Shown: one piece after another, positions 54,041 to 64,000 of the stretch | How positions within the stretch are numbered: position 1 is the first letter of the stretch | Layout of the letters: the number at the start of each line of letters is the position of its first letter | NCBI GenBank assembly: GCA_020161575.1 | Contig: JAIUNR010000001.1 | Coordinates: forward strand, 583,798-647,797 | Source of the DNA: Pseudomonadota bacterium | GTDB lineage: Bacteria > Pseudomonadota > Alphaproteobacteria > Rhizobiales > Beijerinckiaceae | Reading direction: 5' to 3' | DNA length: 64,000 bases | Translations under genes and position numbers: made by a program | Notes under the pieces: generated by a model | The model's database searches: none | The model's input: the letters and a program-made list of their open reading frames with translations, nothing else | What the model was told of the DNA's origin: nothing

Positions 54041-54502
54041 ATGTCGTTTTCGGAGCTTATTGTTGACGAGGCCCGCCTGGCCGATATGCCGACGATCATC
54101 GAAATCCTGGGGGAGGGGCAACGCCAGCGAACGGATTTCTGGAATGAGGAAACCGCGCCGCGCTACGAGGCCTTGTTCAGGGCCATTGCCGCCGATCCCG
54201 GCGTGGCGCTGATCGTCGCGCGCGAGGACGAAAAGGTGCTTGGCGTCGTCCAGCTTGTCTTCACGCCGGGGCTGACGTTGGGGGCACCGCTGAAAGCGAG
54301 CCTTGAATCGGTCTTCATTGCAGCTTCGGCGCGCGGTCGCGGAATAGGCGCCAAGCTTGTCGCAGCGGCAGAGCACCGCGCGCGAACGCGCGGCGCCAGG
54401 GTCATCCGGCTTCTCTCGCATAAGGATCGGGTGGACGCGCATCGCTTCTACCGCAATCAGGGCTATGCGCAGAGCCATGAGGGCTTCACGAAGGTCTTGT
54501 GA
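54041..54502 (+). CDS. GNAT-family N-acetyltransferase
   Basis: 153 residues from the ATG at 54041 after TGAGGAAATC. Motif A reads LESVFIAASARGRGIGAKLV near residues 88-107, and motif B DAHRFYRNQGYAQSHEGF. A larger open frame extends back through the DedA region and is an artefact. Substrate unknown; it converges on the PsiF-like gene with a 3-bp gap. Confidence 0.88.
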   Translation: MSFSELIVDEARLADMPTIIEILGEGQRQRTDFWNEETAPRYEALFRAIAADPGVALIVAREDEKVLGVVQLVFTPGLTLGAPLKASLESVFIAASARGRGIGAKLVAAAEHRARTRGARVIRLLSHKDRVDAHRFYRNQGYAQSHEGFTKVL

Positions 54503-54505
54503 CTG

Positions 54506-54832
54506 TCACTGCCCTGCGGCTTTGAGCCGCGCCCGGCATTCGGTGGAGAATTTCAGCCAGGTCTGGCCCTGCTGGGTCAGCTTGGCCTTGTTCTCGCGCC
54601 ATTCCTTGCCGCAGGCGCGCATGCGGTTGTCATTGGCGAGCTGGGCGGGCGAACGCTGGCGCTTGCCTTTCGCCTCTTCGGCGGCAGGGGCTGCCTGAGC
54701 AGCCGGCGCGGCCGGCGCGGCACGCGTGGAGGAGGGGCGCAGCGGATTGGTCTGCGGCGTGCTCTGCGCGAAAGCGCCGCTGGCGACGAGCGAGAAAAGC
54801 GCGACGCTTGCGAGGCGGGGCAAAAAGGTCAT
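54506..54832 (-). CDS. PsiF-like small secreted protein
   Basis: 108 residues from the ATG at 54832, with GGAG eight bases upstream. Signal peptide at about 1-22. An Ala/Pro linker leads to the C-terminal motif NDNRMRACGKEWRENKAKLT, then QTWLKFSTECRARLKA, a two-Cys pattern resembling PsiF repeats. PsiF proteins are phosphate-starvation inducible in enterobacteria, role unknown. Confidence 0.75.
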   Translation of the reverse strand: MTFLPRLASVALFSLVASGAFAQSTPQTNPLRPSSTRAAPAAPAAQAAPAAEEAKGKRQRSPAQLANDNRMRACGKEWRENKAKLTQQGQTWLKFSTECRARLKAAGQ

Positions 54833-55012
54833 GGCGAACTCCTTGGTGAATGCCATGCGAGGATAGCGGCATGGCGGGGAAAGAAAAGCACCCTGCGCGC
54901 CTGGGCTATTCCCGGAAGGATACCGGAAAATGCGCCCGACCTCGCGAGGGGCTTGCTGGCTCAGTCTCAATACCCATATGAATTGGGCAACTTTCCTGGT
55001 TCGGAGCCCGAC

Positions 55013-55705
55013 ATGAAGCCGATCGATCTCTATTACTGGCCCACGCCGAACGGATGGAAGATTTCCATCCTGCTTGAGGAGCTTGGCCTTCCCTATGACG
55101 TCAAGCTTGTCGACATTACCAAGGGCGCGCAGTTCGAGCCCGATTTTCTCAAGATCTCGCCGAACAACAAGATGCCGGCGATCGTGGATCACGAGACGGT
55201 CGGTGGAGAGCCCGTCGCCGTTTTCGAGAGCGGCGCGATCCTGCAATATCTCGGTCGGAAGACCGGCAAGCTCTACCCGGCCAACGAGCGCAAGCGCATC
55301 GAGGTCGATCAATGGCTGTTCTGGCAGATGGGCGGTTTCGGGCCCATGCTCGGGCAGACCCATCATTTCCGCATCTACGCGCCGGAAAAGATCGAATACG
55401 CGATCAACCGCTATACCAACGAGGCGAAGCGGCTCTATGGCGTGCTCGACAGGCAGCTCGCCGGGAAGGATTACGTGTGCGGGGAGTATTCCATCGCCGA
55501 TATCGCGATTTTCCCCTGGGCACGTCTGTGGGAGCGGCAGGGGCAGGATATCAAGGAATTCCCCAACGTCGCGCGCTGGCTCGAGACCATGAACGCCCGC
55601 CCGGCGGTGCAGAAGGGGCTCGCCGTTTCCGCCGAGCAGCGCCGCGCGGACAGCCACAATGACCCGAAGGTGCAGGAAGTGCTCTTCGGCAACAAGGCGA
55701 AGTAG
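55013..55705 (+). CDS. Nu-class glutathione S-transferase (YfcG/YghU-like)
   Basis: 230 residues. The N-terminal YYWPTPNGWKISILLEELGL has the Thr-Pro-Asn motif used by nu-class enzymes to bind glutathione. PNNKMPAIVD and ESGAILQYLG complete the thioredoxin-like domain. The helical domain starts DQWLFWQMGGFGPMLGQ and has CGEYSIADIAIFPW. These enzymes act as disulfide-bond oxidoreductases with two bound glutathiones. Monocistronic as far as can be seen. Confidence 0.9.
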   Translation: MKPIDLYYWPTPNGWKISILLEELGLPYDVKLVDITKGAQFEPDFLKISPNNKMPAIVDHETVGGEPVAVFESGAILQYLGRKTGKLYPANERKRIEVDQWLFWQMGGFGPMLGQTHHFRIYAPEKIEYAINRYTNEAKRLYGVLDRQLAGKDYVCGEYSIADIAIFPWARLWERQGQDIKEFPNVARWLETMNARPAVQKGLAVSAEQRRADSHNDPKVQEVLFGNKAK

Positions 55706-55803
55706 ATTGGCGCTCCCGGCGCGGAGGCTAGCTCATCCGCGCCATTGTCCGGGCACTCCTGTTCCTCTATTGGCGCGTTGGACAACAGCGCCGGGGAGTG
55801 GGC

Positions 55804-56808
55804 ATGACGGACCAGATGATGCGCGCCGCGATCTGCGACGCTTACGGCCCGCCCGCGGCGATTCGGGTGGAGAGCGTGGCAAAGCCCGTTCCGGGCCCGG
55901 AGGATGTTCTCATCCGCATCCATGCCAGCACGGTATCATCTGCCGATTGGCGTATCCGCGCGCTGGCGATGCCGAAAGGCTTCGGCGCGATCGCGCGGCT
56001 CATTTTCGGCTTTTCACGCCCGAGGCAGCCCATTTTCGGCACCGAGCTTTCCGGCACGATCGAGGCGGTGGGAGAAAAGGTCTCGCGCTTTCGGGCCGGT
56101 GACGCGGTTGTCGCCTATCCCGGCGGTCAGCAGGGATGCCACGCCGAATACCGCGTGATGCCGGCGGAAGGGCGCATCGTCGCCAAGCCGGCGAAGCTCT
56201 CCTTCGAGGAGGCCGCGGCGCTTAGCTTCGGCGGCGCGACGGCGCTCCATTACCTGCGTGATGCGGCAAAGGCGCAGCCGGGCGAGCGCGTGCTCGTGAT
56301 CGGCGGTTCGGGCGCGGTGGGTACCGCTGCGATCCAGATCGCGAGGGCGCTGGGCGCCGCGGTCGATGCGACCTCAAGCGCCGCGAATATCGAATTGATC
56401 CGTTCGCTCGGCGCTGAAAGAGCCATCGACTATGCAATCGGGCAGGGCGCGGCGGCGGCCTATGACATTGTTTTCGATACGGTGGGCGACGCGTCCGTTG
56501 CCGAAGGCCTCGCCATGCTGAAGCCGGGCGGGCGGCTCGTGCTGATCGCGGCCAGCCTGCCGCAGATGCTCGGCACCCTGATACCGGCGGGGCAGGGGCG
56601 CAAGGTCATCGCCGGTCCGGCGAAGGAAAGCCGCGAGCAGCTTGAAGCCCTCGCGACCATGGCGGAGGCCGGGCAGTTCCGCCCCCTGATCGATAGCGTC
56701 TTTGCGCTCGAGGCGATCGCCGAGGCGCATACGCGTGTGGAAACAAGGCGCAAGCGCGGAAGCGTGGTCGTGACGATGCCGGTGCTCAGCGCGTCGTCAG
56801 GATCTTGA
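55804..56808 (+). CDS. MDR-type NAD(P)-dependent oxidoreductase (quinone reductase-like)
   Basis: 334 residues. The GroES-like domain has EDVLIRIHASTVSSADWRIR and FGTELSGTIEAVGEKVSRFR, and lacks the cysteine and histidine zinc ligands of alcohol dehydrogenases. The Rossmann motif is VLVIGGSGAVGTAAIQIARA near residue 162. It probably reduces quinones or enones with NADPH. GGGGAG precedes the ATG. Its 3' end overlaps the convergent LysE gene by 23 bp. Confidence 0.88.
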   Translation: MTDQMMRAAICDAYGPPAAIRVESVAKPVPGPEDVLIRIHASTVSSADWRIRALAMPKGFGAIARLIFGFSRPRQPIFGTELSGTIEAVGEKVSRFRAGDAVVAYPGGQQGCHAEYRVMPAEGRIVAKPAKLSFEEAAALSFGGATALHYLRDAAKAQPGERVLVIGGSGAVGTAAIQIARALGAAVDATSSAANIELIRSLGAERAIDYAIGQGAAAAYDIVFDTVGDASVAEGLAMLKPGGRLVLIAASLPQMLGTLIPAGQGRKVIAGPAKESREQLEALATMAEAGQFRPLIDSVFALEAIAEAHTRVETRRKRGSVVVTMPVLSASSGS

Positions 56809-57403
56809 TCGCGGCGGCGCCAAAAAGCAGCGCGAAGGTCGCCTCGAAGCCGCGCTTCAGGCGGGCATAGATTGCGACCATGGGCGCCGAGGAAAACAGC
56901 ATCGCATAGCCGAGAAAGACGCAGGTATTGAGCGCCGCGATGGTTGCGATGACGCGCAGGATATCCGGCGTCGGCGTGCCCATGGGGACACCGATTGCGA
57001 AAAGCGAGCCGAAGAACAGGATCGGTTTGGGGTTCGTCAGATGCAATGCCAAACCTTTGGCGTAGGCGATACGCGGCGTCAGCTGCCGGGCCGTCTCCAT
57101 TTTCGCTCGCGCGCCGGCAATGGCCGAGCGGGCGGATTTCCAGGCCAGGAAGAGAAGATAGCCGGCGCCGAGATAACGCATGACCTCAAAGGTCCAGGCA
57201 TTCGCCTGCATCAGCGCGGAAAAGCCCACAGCGGCCAGGATCGACCAGCTGACCGACCCGGTCAGCACGCCGAGCGCGAGGGCAAGGCCCGCGGTGCGGC
57301 CGGAATTCATCGAGGTGCCGGCGATCGTGAGCGTCGCGGGGCCCGGACTGGCGGAGGTGAGGACGGAAGCGAGCAGGATGAACGGGAGGTTGATCTCGGC
57401 CAT
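56786..57403 (-). CDS. LysE/RhtB-family amino-acid exporter
   Basis: 205 residues, about six transmembrane segments. The family signature SPGPATLTIAGTSMNSGRTA is near residue 19, followed by ALALGVLTGSVSW and MRYLGAGYLLFLAWKSAR. It would export an amino acid or a homoserine-lactone-like compound; substrate unknown. The 3' end overlaps the convergent oxidoreductase gene by 23 bp. Confidence 0.9.
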   Translation of the reverse strand: MAEINLPFILLASVLTSASPGPATLTIAGTSMNSGRTAGLALALGVLTGSVSWSILAAVGFSALMQANAWTFEVMRYLGAGYLLFLAWKSARSAIAGARAKMETARQLTPRIAYAKGLALHLTNPKPILFFGSLFAIGVPMGTPTPDILRVIATIAALNTCVFLGYAMLFSSAPMVAIYARLKRGFEATFALLFGAAAIKILTTR

Positions 57404-57529
57404 GATACCTAATCCAGAACAATCCCCTCTGCTGACAAGGCATCATGTCGTGCGGGCAAGGTCAAGCGAGCAATTCCTGCCATTCACGGGCAAGGCTCAC
57501 CTGTCTCGCCGTGAGGAAAAGACAGCGCG

Positions 57530-58630
57530 TTAGATCACCACCGTGAGCTTCTTCGCCGCCCGCGTCACGGCGGTATAGAGCCAGCGGGCGCGGTGCTCGC
57601 GAAACGCGAAACTCTCGTCGAAGAGCACCACGTGATCCCATTGCGAGCCCTGCGCCTTGTGGACTGTGAGCGCGTAGCCGTAATCGAATTCATCAACATG
57701 CCGGCGGATCTCCCACGGCACTTCCTCGCCGCCGCCATCGAAGAAAGCACGCGGCACCACGACCTTGATCGTCGGCCCGAGCCCGTCATCGGGGGCTACG
57801 CGCATATGCACGAATTCGCCCGAACGCTCACCCACGAGCTTGACCGTGAAGGTCGAGCCGTTGAGCAACCCCTTCTGGCGGTTGTTGCGCAGGCAGACCA
57901 GTTTTTCCTCCATCGCGGGGAGGGGGTCGGCATGGCCGAGCAATTGCCGGATGCGCGCATTGTATTTCCGCCGCGTCTCGTTGCGCCCGACCAGCACCTG
58001 ATCCGCGGCGAGAATCTGGGGCGCGTCGATCTGCTCGCGCCGGATGACGCGCGTTTCGCCATAATCGCCGAGCGGCAGCCGATCCCCCGCCCGCGCGAGC
58101 ATCGAGAGGCGGATGATCGGGTCGCCTTCCGCCTGACGGTGCACATCGGTGAGCATCACATCCGGCTCGCCTTCGGTGAAGAAGCCGCCGCCCTTTACCG
58201 GCGGAAGCTGCGCGGGATCGCCCAGAACAAGCACCGGCACCCCGAAGGAGAGGAGATCCGTGCCCAGTTCCTCGTCGACCATCGAGCATTCATCGACGAT
58301 GACCAGCTCCGCCTTTTTCACATCCGATTGCCGGTTGAGCACGAAGGTCGGCTCCTCGGCCTTGGCTTCCTTCGAACGGTAGATGAGCGAATGCAGCGTC
58401 GCCGCGCCCTCGCAGCCGCGCTCGCGCATCACCGCGGCGGCCTTGCCGGTGAAGGCGGCGAAGAGAACCTCGCCGTCTATTCCTTCGGCGATATGGCGGG
58501 CGAGGGTGGTCTTGCCGGTGCCGGCATAACCGAAGAGGCGGAAAAGCTGCGCGCCGCGCCGCTTGCGCGCGCCGCGATGCCATTCCGAGATCGCGACCAG
58601 CGCGTCATCCTGCTTCGGGGAGAATTCCAT
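57530..58630 (-). CDS. RecD/Dda-like superfamily 1B DNA helicase
   Basis: 366 residues. Walker A is FGYAGTGKTTLARHI (GTGKTT near residues 37-42) and Walker B DECSMVDEEL near 113. Further helicase motifs are VLGDPAQLPPVKGGGFF (motif III) and DYGYALTVHKAQGSQWDHVV, then LYTAVTRAAKKL (motifs V and VI). The size and motif set match the short 5'-3' helicases related to phage T4 Dda and the RecD C-terminal part, not full-length RecD. No nuclease or phage genes are adjacent. Possible roles are replication-fork repair or recombination. Confidence 0.88.
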   Translation of the reverse strand: MEFSPKQDDALVAISEWHRGARKRRGAQLFRLFGYAGTGKTTLARHIAEGIDGEVLFAAFTGKAAAVMRERGCEGAATLHSLIYRSKEAKAEEPTFVLNRQSDVKKAELVIVDECSMVDEELGTDLLSFGVPVLVLGDPAQLPPVKGGGFFTEGEPDVMLTDVHRQAEGDPIIRLSMLARAGDRLPLGDYGETRVIRREQIDAPQILAADQVLVGRNETRRKYNARIRQLLGHADPLPAMEEKLVCLRNNRQKGLLNGSTFTVKLVGERSGEFVHMRVAPDDGLGPTIKVVVPRAFFDGGGEEVPWEIRRHVDEFDYGYALTVHKAQGSQWDHVVLFDESFAFREHRARWLYTAVTRAAKKLTVVI

Positions 58631-58705
58631 GCCCGGCTTGTAGCCAGCGCCCCGATTCGTGCCAAGGGCGGAGCAGGTGCCTTTGATCTCTCGCCCTTGT
58701 TCGAT

Positions 58706-59071
58706 TCAATCCGCCTTGGCCCAGGTCACGCTCCGGCAGATCAGTCCGCCCAGTGCGCAGCCTGCTGTCGTCAGCGTGGTACCCGAGAGCGACATCTTGC
58801 CTGAATAGGTCTTGCCATCCTCGGGGTTGAAGGCCTTGCCTTCCCATTTGCCTTCGCCCGCGGGCTTCATGTCATAGAAGATCCGCTGGCCGACCTTGGC
58901 GGGGCCGTTGGCGTCCTTGAGCCAGACGATGGTGCCGCAAAGGGAATCACCGCATTTCGAGAATTTCACGCGGCTCGCGCCGGTATCGGTGCGCTGCCAG
59001 TTGCCCGCCAAGTCATTGGCGAGGGCCGGTGCCGAGGCCAGCAGCATCGTCGCAATCATCACGCGCTTCAT
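58706..59071 (-). CDS. DUF2147 secreted protein
   Basis: 121 residues. Signal peptide at about 1-18. The DUF2147 domain shows LAGNWQRTDTGASRVKFSKC, then CGTIVWLKDANGP and GKTYSGKMSLSGTTLTTAGC, a lipocalin-like small beta barrel with Cys pairs. AAAGGGAGGAAGAG precedes the ATG. Function unknown; probably periplasmic. Confidence 0.88.
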   Translation of the reverse strand: MKRVMIATMLLASAPALANDLAGNWQRTDTGASRVKFSKCGDSLCGTIVWLKDANGPAKVGQRIFYDMKPAGEGKWEGKAFNPEDGKTYSGKMSLSGTTLTTAGCALGGLICRSVTWAKAD

Positions 59072-59443
59072 CTCTTCCTCCCTTTGCGCCCTGATGGGCG
59101 TTCTGGCTTTAGTTCATATCTGAACCGATCGGGTGTCAAGCAATGCGCGGGACGCGCCAAGCACGCGCCAGATGGGGGAATGGTTGAGAGAAGCTTCCGC
59201 TAACCCTTCGGCTTTCGTTGCTTGCTCATTGAATTTGCTGATCAATCCAGAAAATCTCGCTTAACGGAGTCCGAATCAGGAGCGCATCGCGGAAATTCGT
59301 GACGAAGCGTTAGGGACATTGATTCCGAATTTCTTGGAAAATTTGATTCAAATTCTCCCCATCGCTGATCGCAACCCGCAGCAAAAGTCGGGAGGATCGG
59401 AGAAACGCCACAACAGGGCACATGGATTTACGGGGTACGTCAA
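59072..59443. other. 372-bp intergenic interval with a perfect 15-bp dyad
   Basis: No gene is supported. The interval is richer in A and T than its flanks. AATTTGA-T-TCAAATT (59340-59354) is an exact inverted repeat 90 bp before the Sel1 micro-protein gene and could be an operator. No terminator for that direction is needed here because the flanking genes diverge. Confidence 0.45.
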
Positions 59444-59692
59444 ATGGGACAGTCGCAGCCTTTCGCCGGGATCGGCAAACCGGAACAGAATTACTTCGAA
59501 CTCGGCGTGAACTATGCTTGCGGGCGCAAGGTCGATGCCGATCTGATCGAAGCGCATAAATGGTTCAACATCGCCGCCATGCGCGGAGACGTGGAAGCAG
59601 CCCGCCGCCGGCAGGAGCTTGCCGCCGAGATGAGCGCGCTGGAAGTCGCCGCCGCCCAGCGCAGGGCCCGCGAATGGCTCTCCATTCACTGA
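59444..59692 (+). CDS. Small single-Sel1-repeat protein
   Basis: 82 residues without signal peptide. One Sel1/TPR-like unit is visible: FELGVNYACGRKVDADLIEA, then HKWFNIAAMRGDVEAARRR. The remainder is helical (AAEMSALEVAAAQRRAREWL). It is cytoplasmic as far as sequence shows, unlike the ExoR-like protein at 31679. It has its own AT-rich upstream region with a perfect dyad and its own terminator. Probably a protein-binding adaptor; role unknown. Confidence 0.75.
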   Translation: MGQSQPFAGIGKPEQNYFELGVNYACGRKVDADLIEAHKWFNIAAMRGDVEAARRRQELAAEMSALEVAAAQRRAREWLSIH

Positions 59693-59712
59693 GACGCGAT
59701 CACGGATGCAAG

Positions 59713-59737
59713 AGGGGCGCCCAGGGGCGCCCTTTTG
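59713..59737 (+). terminator. Intrinsic terminator after the Sel1 micro-protein gene
   Basis: GGGCGCC (59715-59721) pairs with GGCGCCC (59726-59732) around CAGG, followed by TTTTGTTTT. It begins about 23 bp after the stop. Confidence 0.88.
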
Positions 59738-59822
59738 TTTTGCTGTTGAGATAGATCACGGCGGTGGGATCAGGTCGGCATAGAGTGCAACGCTGGGGGC
59801 GTGTAATGACCGGGAGGTGCCC

Positions 59823-60188
59823 ATGACGTCTGACAGCAGGCAGAAGCAAACAGAGCCGGTTCCTTCCGGCTTTCCATGGGCGACAGGCCTGGATCAATCG
59901 GCGATCTTCGCCATGCCGCATCAAATCACTGATTTCTGGCTGAAGCTCGGCGTGGAATGGCTGGGGTTTCTCTCGCACCGCCTTTGCGCGCAGGCAGAGC
60001 TGCTTTCGCGGCTACGCGCCTGCCCAGACCTTGATTCCGTGGTTGTCGCCGAAGCGCGCTTCTTCGAAAACGCGGCGGATGATTATGGTCAGGAAATCGA
60101 TCGCCTTGCGGATGCGGCGCGCGGCACGCTCGAACCCGAGCAGGCTTCCACCGGGCGGCCCAGGAAAAAAGCGGTTTCCCGAGCGTGA
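59823..60188 (+). CDS. Phasin-like protein
   Basis: 121 residues from the ATG at 59823, with CGGGAGG upstream; a GTG two codons earlier is possible. The central region (ITDFWLKLGVEWLGFLSHRL) and helical core AEARFFENAADDYGQEIDRL resemble phasins, which coat polyhydroxyalkanoate granules, but the match is by pattern only. No PHA synthesis gene is near. A hairpin with 9 paired bases (60213-60237) follows. Confidence 0.55.
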   Translation: MTSDSRQKQTEPVPSGFPWATGLDQSAIFAMPHQITDFWLKLGVEWLGFLSHRLCAQAELLSRLRACPDLDSVVVAEARFFENAADDYGQEIDRLADAARGTLEPEQASTGRPRKKAVSRA

Positions 60189-60786
60189 TTCTGCCACGAG
60201 CCGATTTGGGTTGAGGCGATTCGTCTGAAATCGCCTCTCTCGGAGGGAGAGGGATTCCCTTGCCCCATTCGCATGTCGAATCCAATCTAGCCTGTGGCGC
60301 GCCTCTGCGCCGGACGATGCCGCTTGGCGCGTCCGTCCGGGGTCCCATTCTGTCCCTTTTTCACCTATAATGAGCCATGGCAGACCCGGCGGACGGATGC
60401 CGGGCCCTCCAGTGCGGAAGCGGGGAGGCGCCATGCGTCCAAAGCAACGAAAAACGGGAATTTCCGGTTGACATTCGGGTTTGGTCGAGTCAGAAGCACG
60501 CCACTCGGTAGGCCGTGATCTGTGCATGCTTCGCGAGACATTCGTGGAGCGACCCGGATCAAACGCTACCTTTTTAGCGACCTGGAAACACAGCGGTTCG
60601 CGGTTTCGTAAGAAATCCGGTCCGATTAGGTCATGATCACGAGGCGAAATCCTCTGTGATCCTCTGGTTTAGGCGCCTTTTGAGCCAAGCCCCGGCACGG
60701 CTCGAACGGCGCGTTTTTGCGCTGATGGCTGTGCCGGATGCGTTTCGCGGCCCGTAACGGGCAGGATTTGAAGAGAAGGGCATCGT
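60189..60786. other. 598-bp interval upstream of the str operon, rich in hairpins
   Basis: No gene is supported. Hairpins seen: GAGGCGATT loop to AATCGCCTC (60213-60237); CCGGACG with CGTCCGG (60310-60340); CCCGGC with GCCGGG near 60386-60405; GATCACGAGG-CGAAAT-CCTC-T-GTGATC (60635-60661, ten pairs, one bulge); CCGGCAC with GTGCCGG (60692-60737) enclosing GCGC-GTTTTT-GCGC. The last two lie within 155 bp of the rpsL start and may form the operon leader. TTGACA at 60469 has no convincing partner hexamer. Confidence 0.5.
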
Positions 60787-61158
60787 ATGCCGACAATTAG
60801 CCAGCTGATCCGGAAGCCCCGGGAAGCCGTCAAAAACCGGAACAAGGTTCCGGCCCTTCAGGCTTCCCCGCAGAAGCGCGGCGTTTGCACGCGCGTCTAC
60901 ACGACCACGCCGAAGAAGCCGAACTCGGCGCTTCGTAAGGTCGCCAAGGTTCGCCTTGTGAACGGGTTCGAGGTCATCGGCTATATCCCCGGTGAAGGCC
61001 ATAACCTTCAGGAGCACTCCGTGGTCATGATCCGCGGCGGCCGTGTGAAGGACCTTCCGGGCGTGCGTTATCACATCCTGCGCGGCGTTCTCGATACGCA
61101 GGGCGTCAAGAACCGCAAGCAGCGCCGTTCGAAATACGGCGCCAAGCGTCCGAAGTAA
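60787..61158 (+). CDS. rpsL: 30S ribosomal protein S12
   Basis: 123 residues, starting [19 protein letters not shown], with the decoding-centre loop [18 protein letters not shown] near residue 40 (Lys43 position, where streptomycin-resistance changes arise) and [16 protein letters not shown] near 88. It is the first gene of the str operon and is preceded by a hairpin-rich leader. Confidence 0.98.
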   Translation: MPTISQLIRKPREAVKNRNKVPALQASPQKRGVCTRVYTTTPKKPNSALRKVAKVRLVNGFEVIGYIPGEGHNLQEHSVVMIRGGRVKDLPGVRYHILRGVLDTQGVKNRKQRRSKYGAKRPK

Positions 61159-61206
61159 GATCTGGCGTCCGAAGCCATCGGCCTCCCGAGTCAAGAGGAT
61201 TTACCT

Positions 61207-61677
61207 ATGTCCCGCCGTCACGCCGCTGAAAAGCGCGAAGTCATCCCGGATCCGAAGTTCGGCGACATCATTGTCACGAAGTTCATGAATGCCGTCATGT
61301 ATGAGGGCAAGAAGTCGGTTGCCGAGCGCATCGTCTATGGTGCTTTCGACATCATCGAGAGCCGCGCCAAGTCCGAGCCGCTGCCGCTGTTCAAGCAGGC
61401 GCTCGACAACGTGGCCCCGGCCGTCGAAGTCCGCTCCCGCCGCGTCGGCGGTGCGACCTATCAGGTTCCCGTCGAAGTCCGCACCGAGCGTCGTCAGGCG
61501 CTGGCGATCCGCTGGATCATCAATGCGGCCCGCGGTCGCAACGACAAGACCATGGTCGAGCGTCTCTCGGCCGAGCTGCTCGATGCGGCCAACAACCGCG
61601 GCAACGCGGTCAAGAAGCGTGAAGAGACGCACCGGATGGCGGAAGCCAACCGCGCCTTCTCGCATTATCGCTGGTAA
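61207..61677 (+). CDS. rpsG: 30S ribosomal protein S7
   Basis: 156 residues with the family start [40 protein letters not shown] and [14 protein letters not shown] at the end. It nucleates folding of the 3' domain of 16S rRNA. The 48-bp gap to rpsL is shorter than the enterobacterial S7 repressor site, so feedback control may differ. Confidence 0.98.
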   Translation: MSRRHAAEKREVIPDPKFGDIIVTKFMNAVMYEGKKSVAERIVYGAFDIIESRAKSEPLPLFKQALDNVAPAVEVRSRRVGGATYQVPVEVRTERRQALAIRWIINAARGRNDKTMVERLSAELLDAANNRGNAVKKREETHRMAEANRAFSHYRW

Positions 61678-61710
61678 TTCAGGCCCGACCGAAGGTACGA
61701 GGACACGTTT

Positions 61711-63798
<2,088 letters not shown>

Positions 63799-63802
63799 TC
63801 CC

Positions 63803-63816
63803 GCGTGATCTCACGC
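63803..63816 (+). other. Short hairpin between fusA and tuf
   Basis: GCGTGA-TC-TCACGC, an exact 6-bp inverted repeat with a two-base centre and no T-run. It may mark an mRNA processing or pausing site; it is not a convincing terminator. Confidence 0.3.
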
Positions 63817-63864
63817 TAGAGTTCAGCTTAAGCGCCCTGTGCGCCTCATTCAGGAGTGCCAACA

Positions 63865-64000
63865 ATGGCCAAAGAAAAGTTTTCGCGGACGAAGCCGCAT
63901 TGCAACATCGGGACGATTGGTCACGTTGACCACGGCAAGACGTCGTTGACGGCTGCGATCACGAAGGTTCTCGCGGAATCGGGCGGCGCGACGTTCACGG
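63865..64000 (+). CDS. tuf: Elongation factor Tu, N-terminal part (truncated by window edge)
   Basis: The first 45 residues are visible, with family start [19 protein letters not shown] and the P loop [22 protein letters not shown] precedes the ATG. It delivers aminoacyl-tRNA to the ribosome and is the fourth gene of the str operon. Whether this genome has a second tuf copy cannot be seen here. Confidence 0.97.
   Translation, partial: MAKEKFSRTKPHCNIGTIGHVDHGKTSLTAAITKVLAESGGATFT

Noticed and set aside
60469-60497. TTGACA as a -35 element for the str operon
   Set aside because: No -10-like hexamer at 16-18 bp; a TATAAT at 60365 lies upstream of it and has no matching -35.

Overview
The window is high-GC chromosomal DNA of an alphaproteobacterium, most likely in the Hyphomicrobiales (Rhizobiales). 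The lineage markers are a PopZ (DUF2497) gene in the order isoaspartyl-methyltransferase-like / tolC / popZ / valS, a mitochondrial-type complex I accessory subunit (NDUFA12) next to a DUF2155 gene and the aat-accC-accB-aroQ-dsbA cluster, a DUF2336 protein, an ExoR-like Sel1 protein and class II (B12-dependent) ribonucleotide reductase. No genus can be named from sequence alone. Most of the window is ordinary core genome. There is no prophage, no CRISPR array, no transposase gene and no recognised defence island.

Layout. 1-4.6 kb: 3' end of thrS, then a small accessory patch (DUF2332, an orphan 95-aa protein, a stand-alone Lrp ligand-binding domain, a secreted repeat protein) and a CitE-like lyase/MaoC hydratase pair. 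4.7-8.5 kb: a lytic transglycosylase-DUF2336 operon facing an Hpt/receiver pair. 8.6-16.7 kb: MFS transporter, NAD kinase, metallo-beta-lactamase-fold enzyme, chemotaxis receptor, GST/NTF2 operon divergent from an HxlR regulator with a perfect dyad between them, and an acyltransferase. 16.6-20.2 kb: four tRNA genes (Thr, Tyr, Cys, Asn) around rlmB and adenine deaminase. 20.4-33.6 kb: a long coiled-coil protein, degenerate isoaspartyl methyltransferase, TolC, PopZ, valS, PhoD, ilvD overlapping an ExoR-like gene, and a FecR-domain protein. 33.6-39.2 kb: exonuclease III, a GIY-YIG gene enclosed by REP-like palindromes, a short structured interval with overlapping micro-ORFs and a terminator, and nrdJ. 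39.9-49.7 kb: complex I subunit, DUF2155, aat, fatty-acid synthesis (accBC), aroQ, a DsbA-like protein, an M48 protease, a secreted HExxH protein and an aminotransferase. 49.8-60.2 kb: gatB and many small accessory genes (three GNATs counting the one near aat, GST, LysE, a Dda/RecD-like helicase, DUF2147, PsiF-like, phasin-like). 60.2-64 kb: the str operon (rpsL, rpsG, fusA, tuf).

The candidate most worth a second look for undescribed biology is 35.0-35.4 kb. On the minus strand, a nested stem structure contains a micro-ORF that is joined by two successive TGATG stop/start overlaps to further micro-ORFs. The chain ends at a 28-residue hydrophobic peptide with a strong Shine-Dalgarno and a textbook intrinsic terminator. 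Beside it lie four REP-like palindromes, two of which bracket a GIY-YIG nuclease gene. Two other loci (DUF2332 and phoD) have their Shine-Dalgarno buried in a perfect hairpin. The homology calls rest on motif recognition without database searches.
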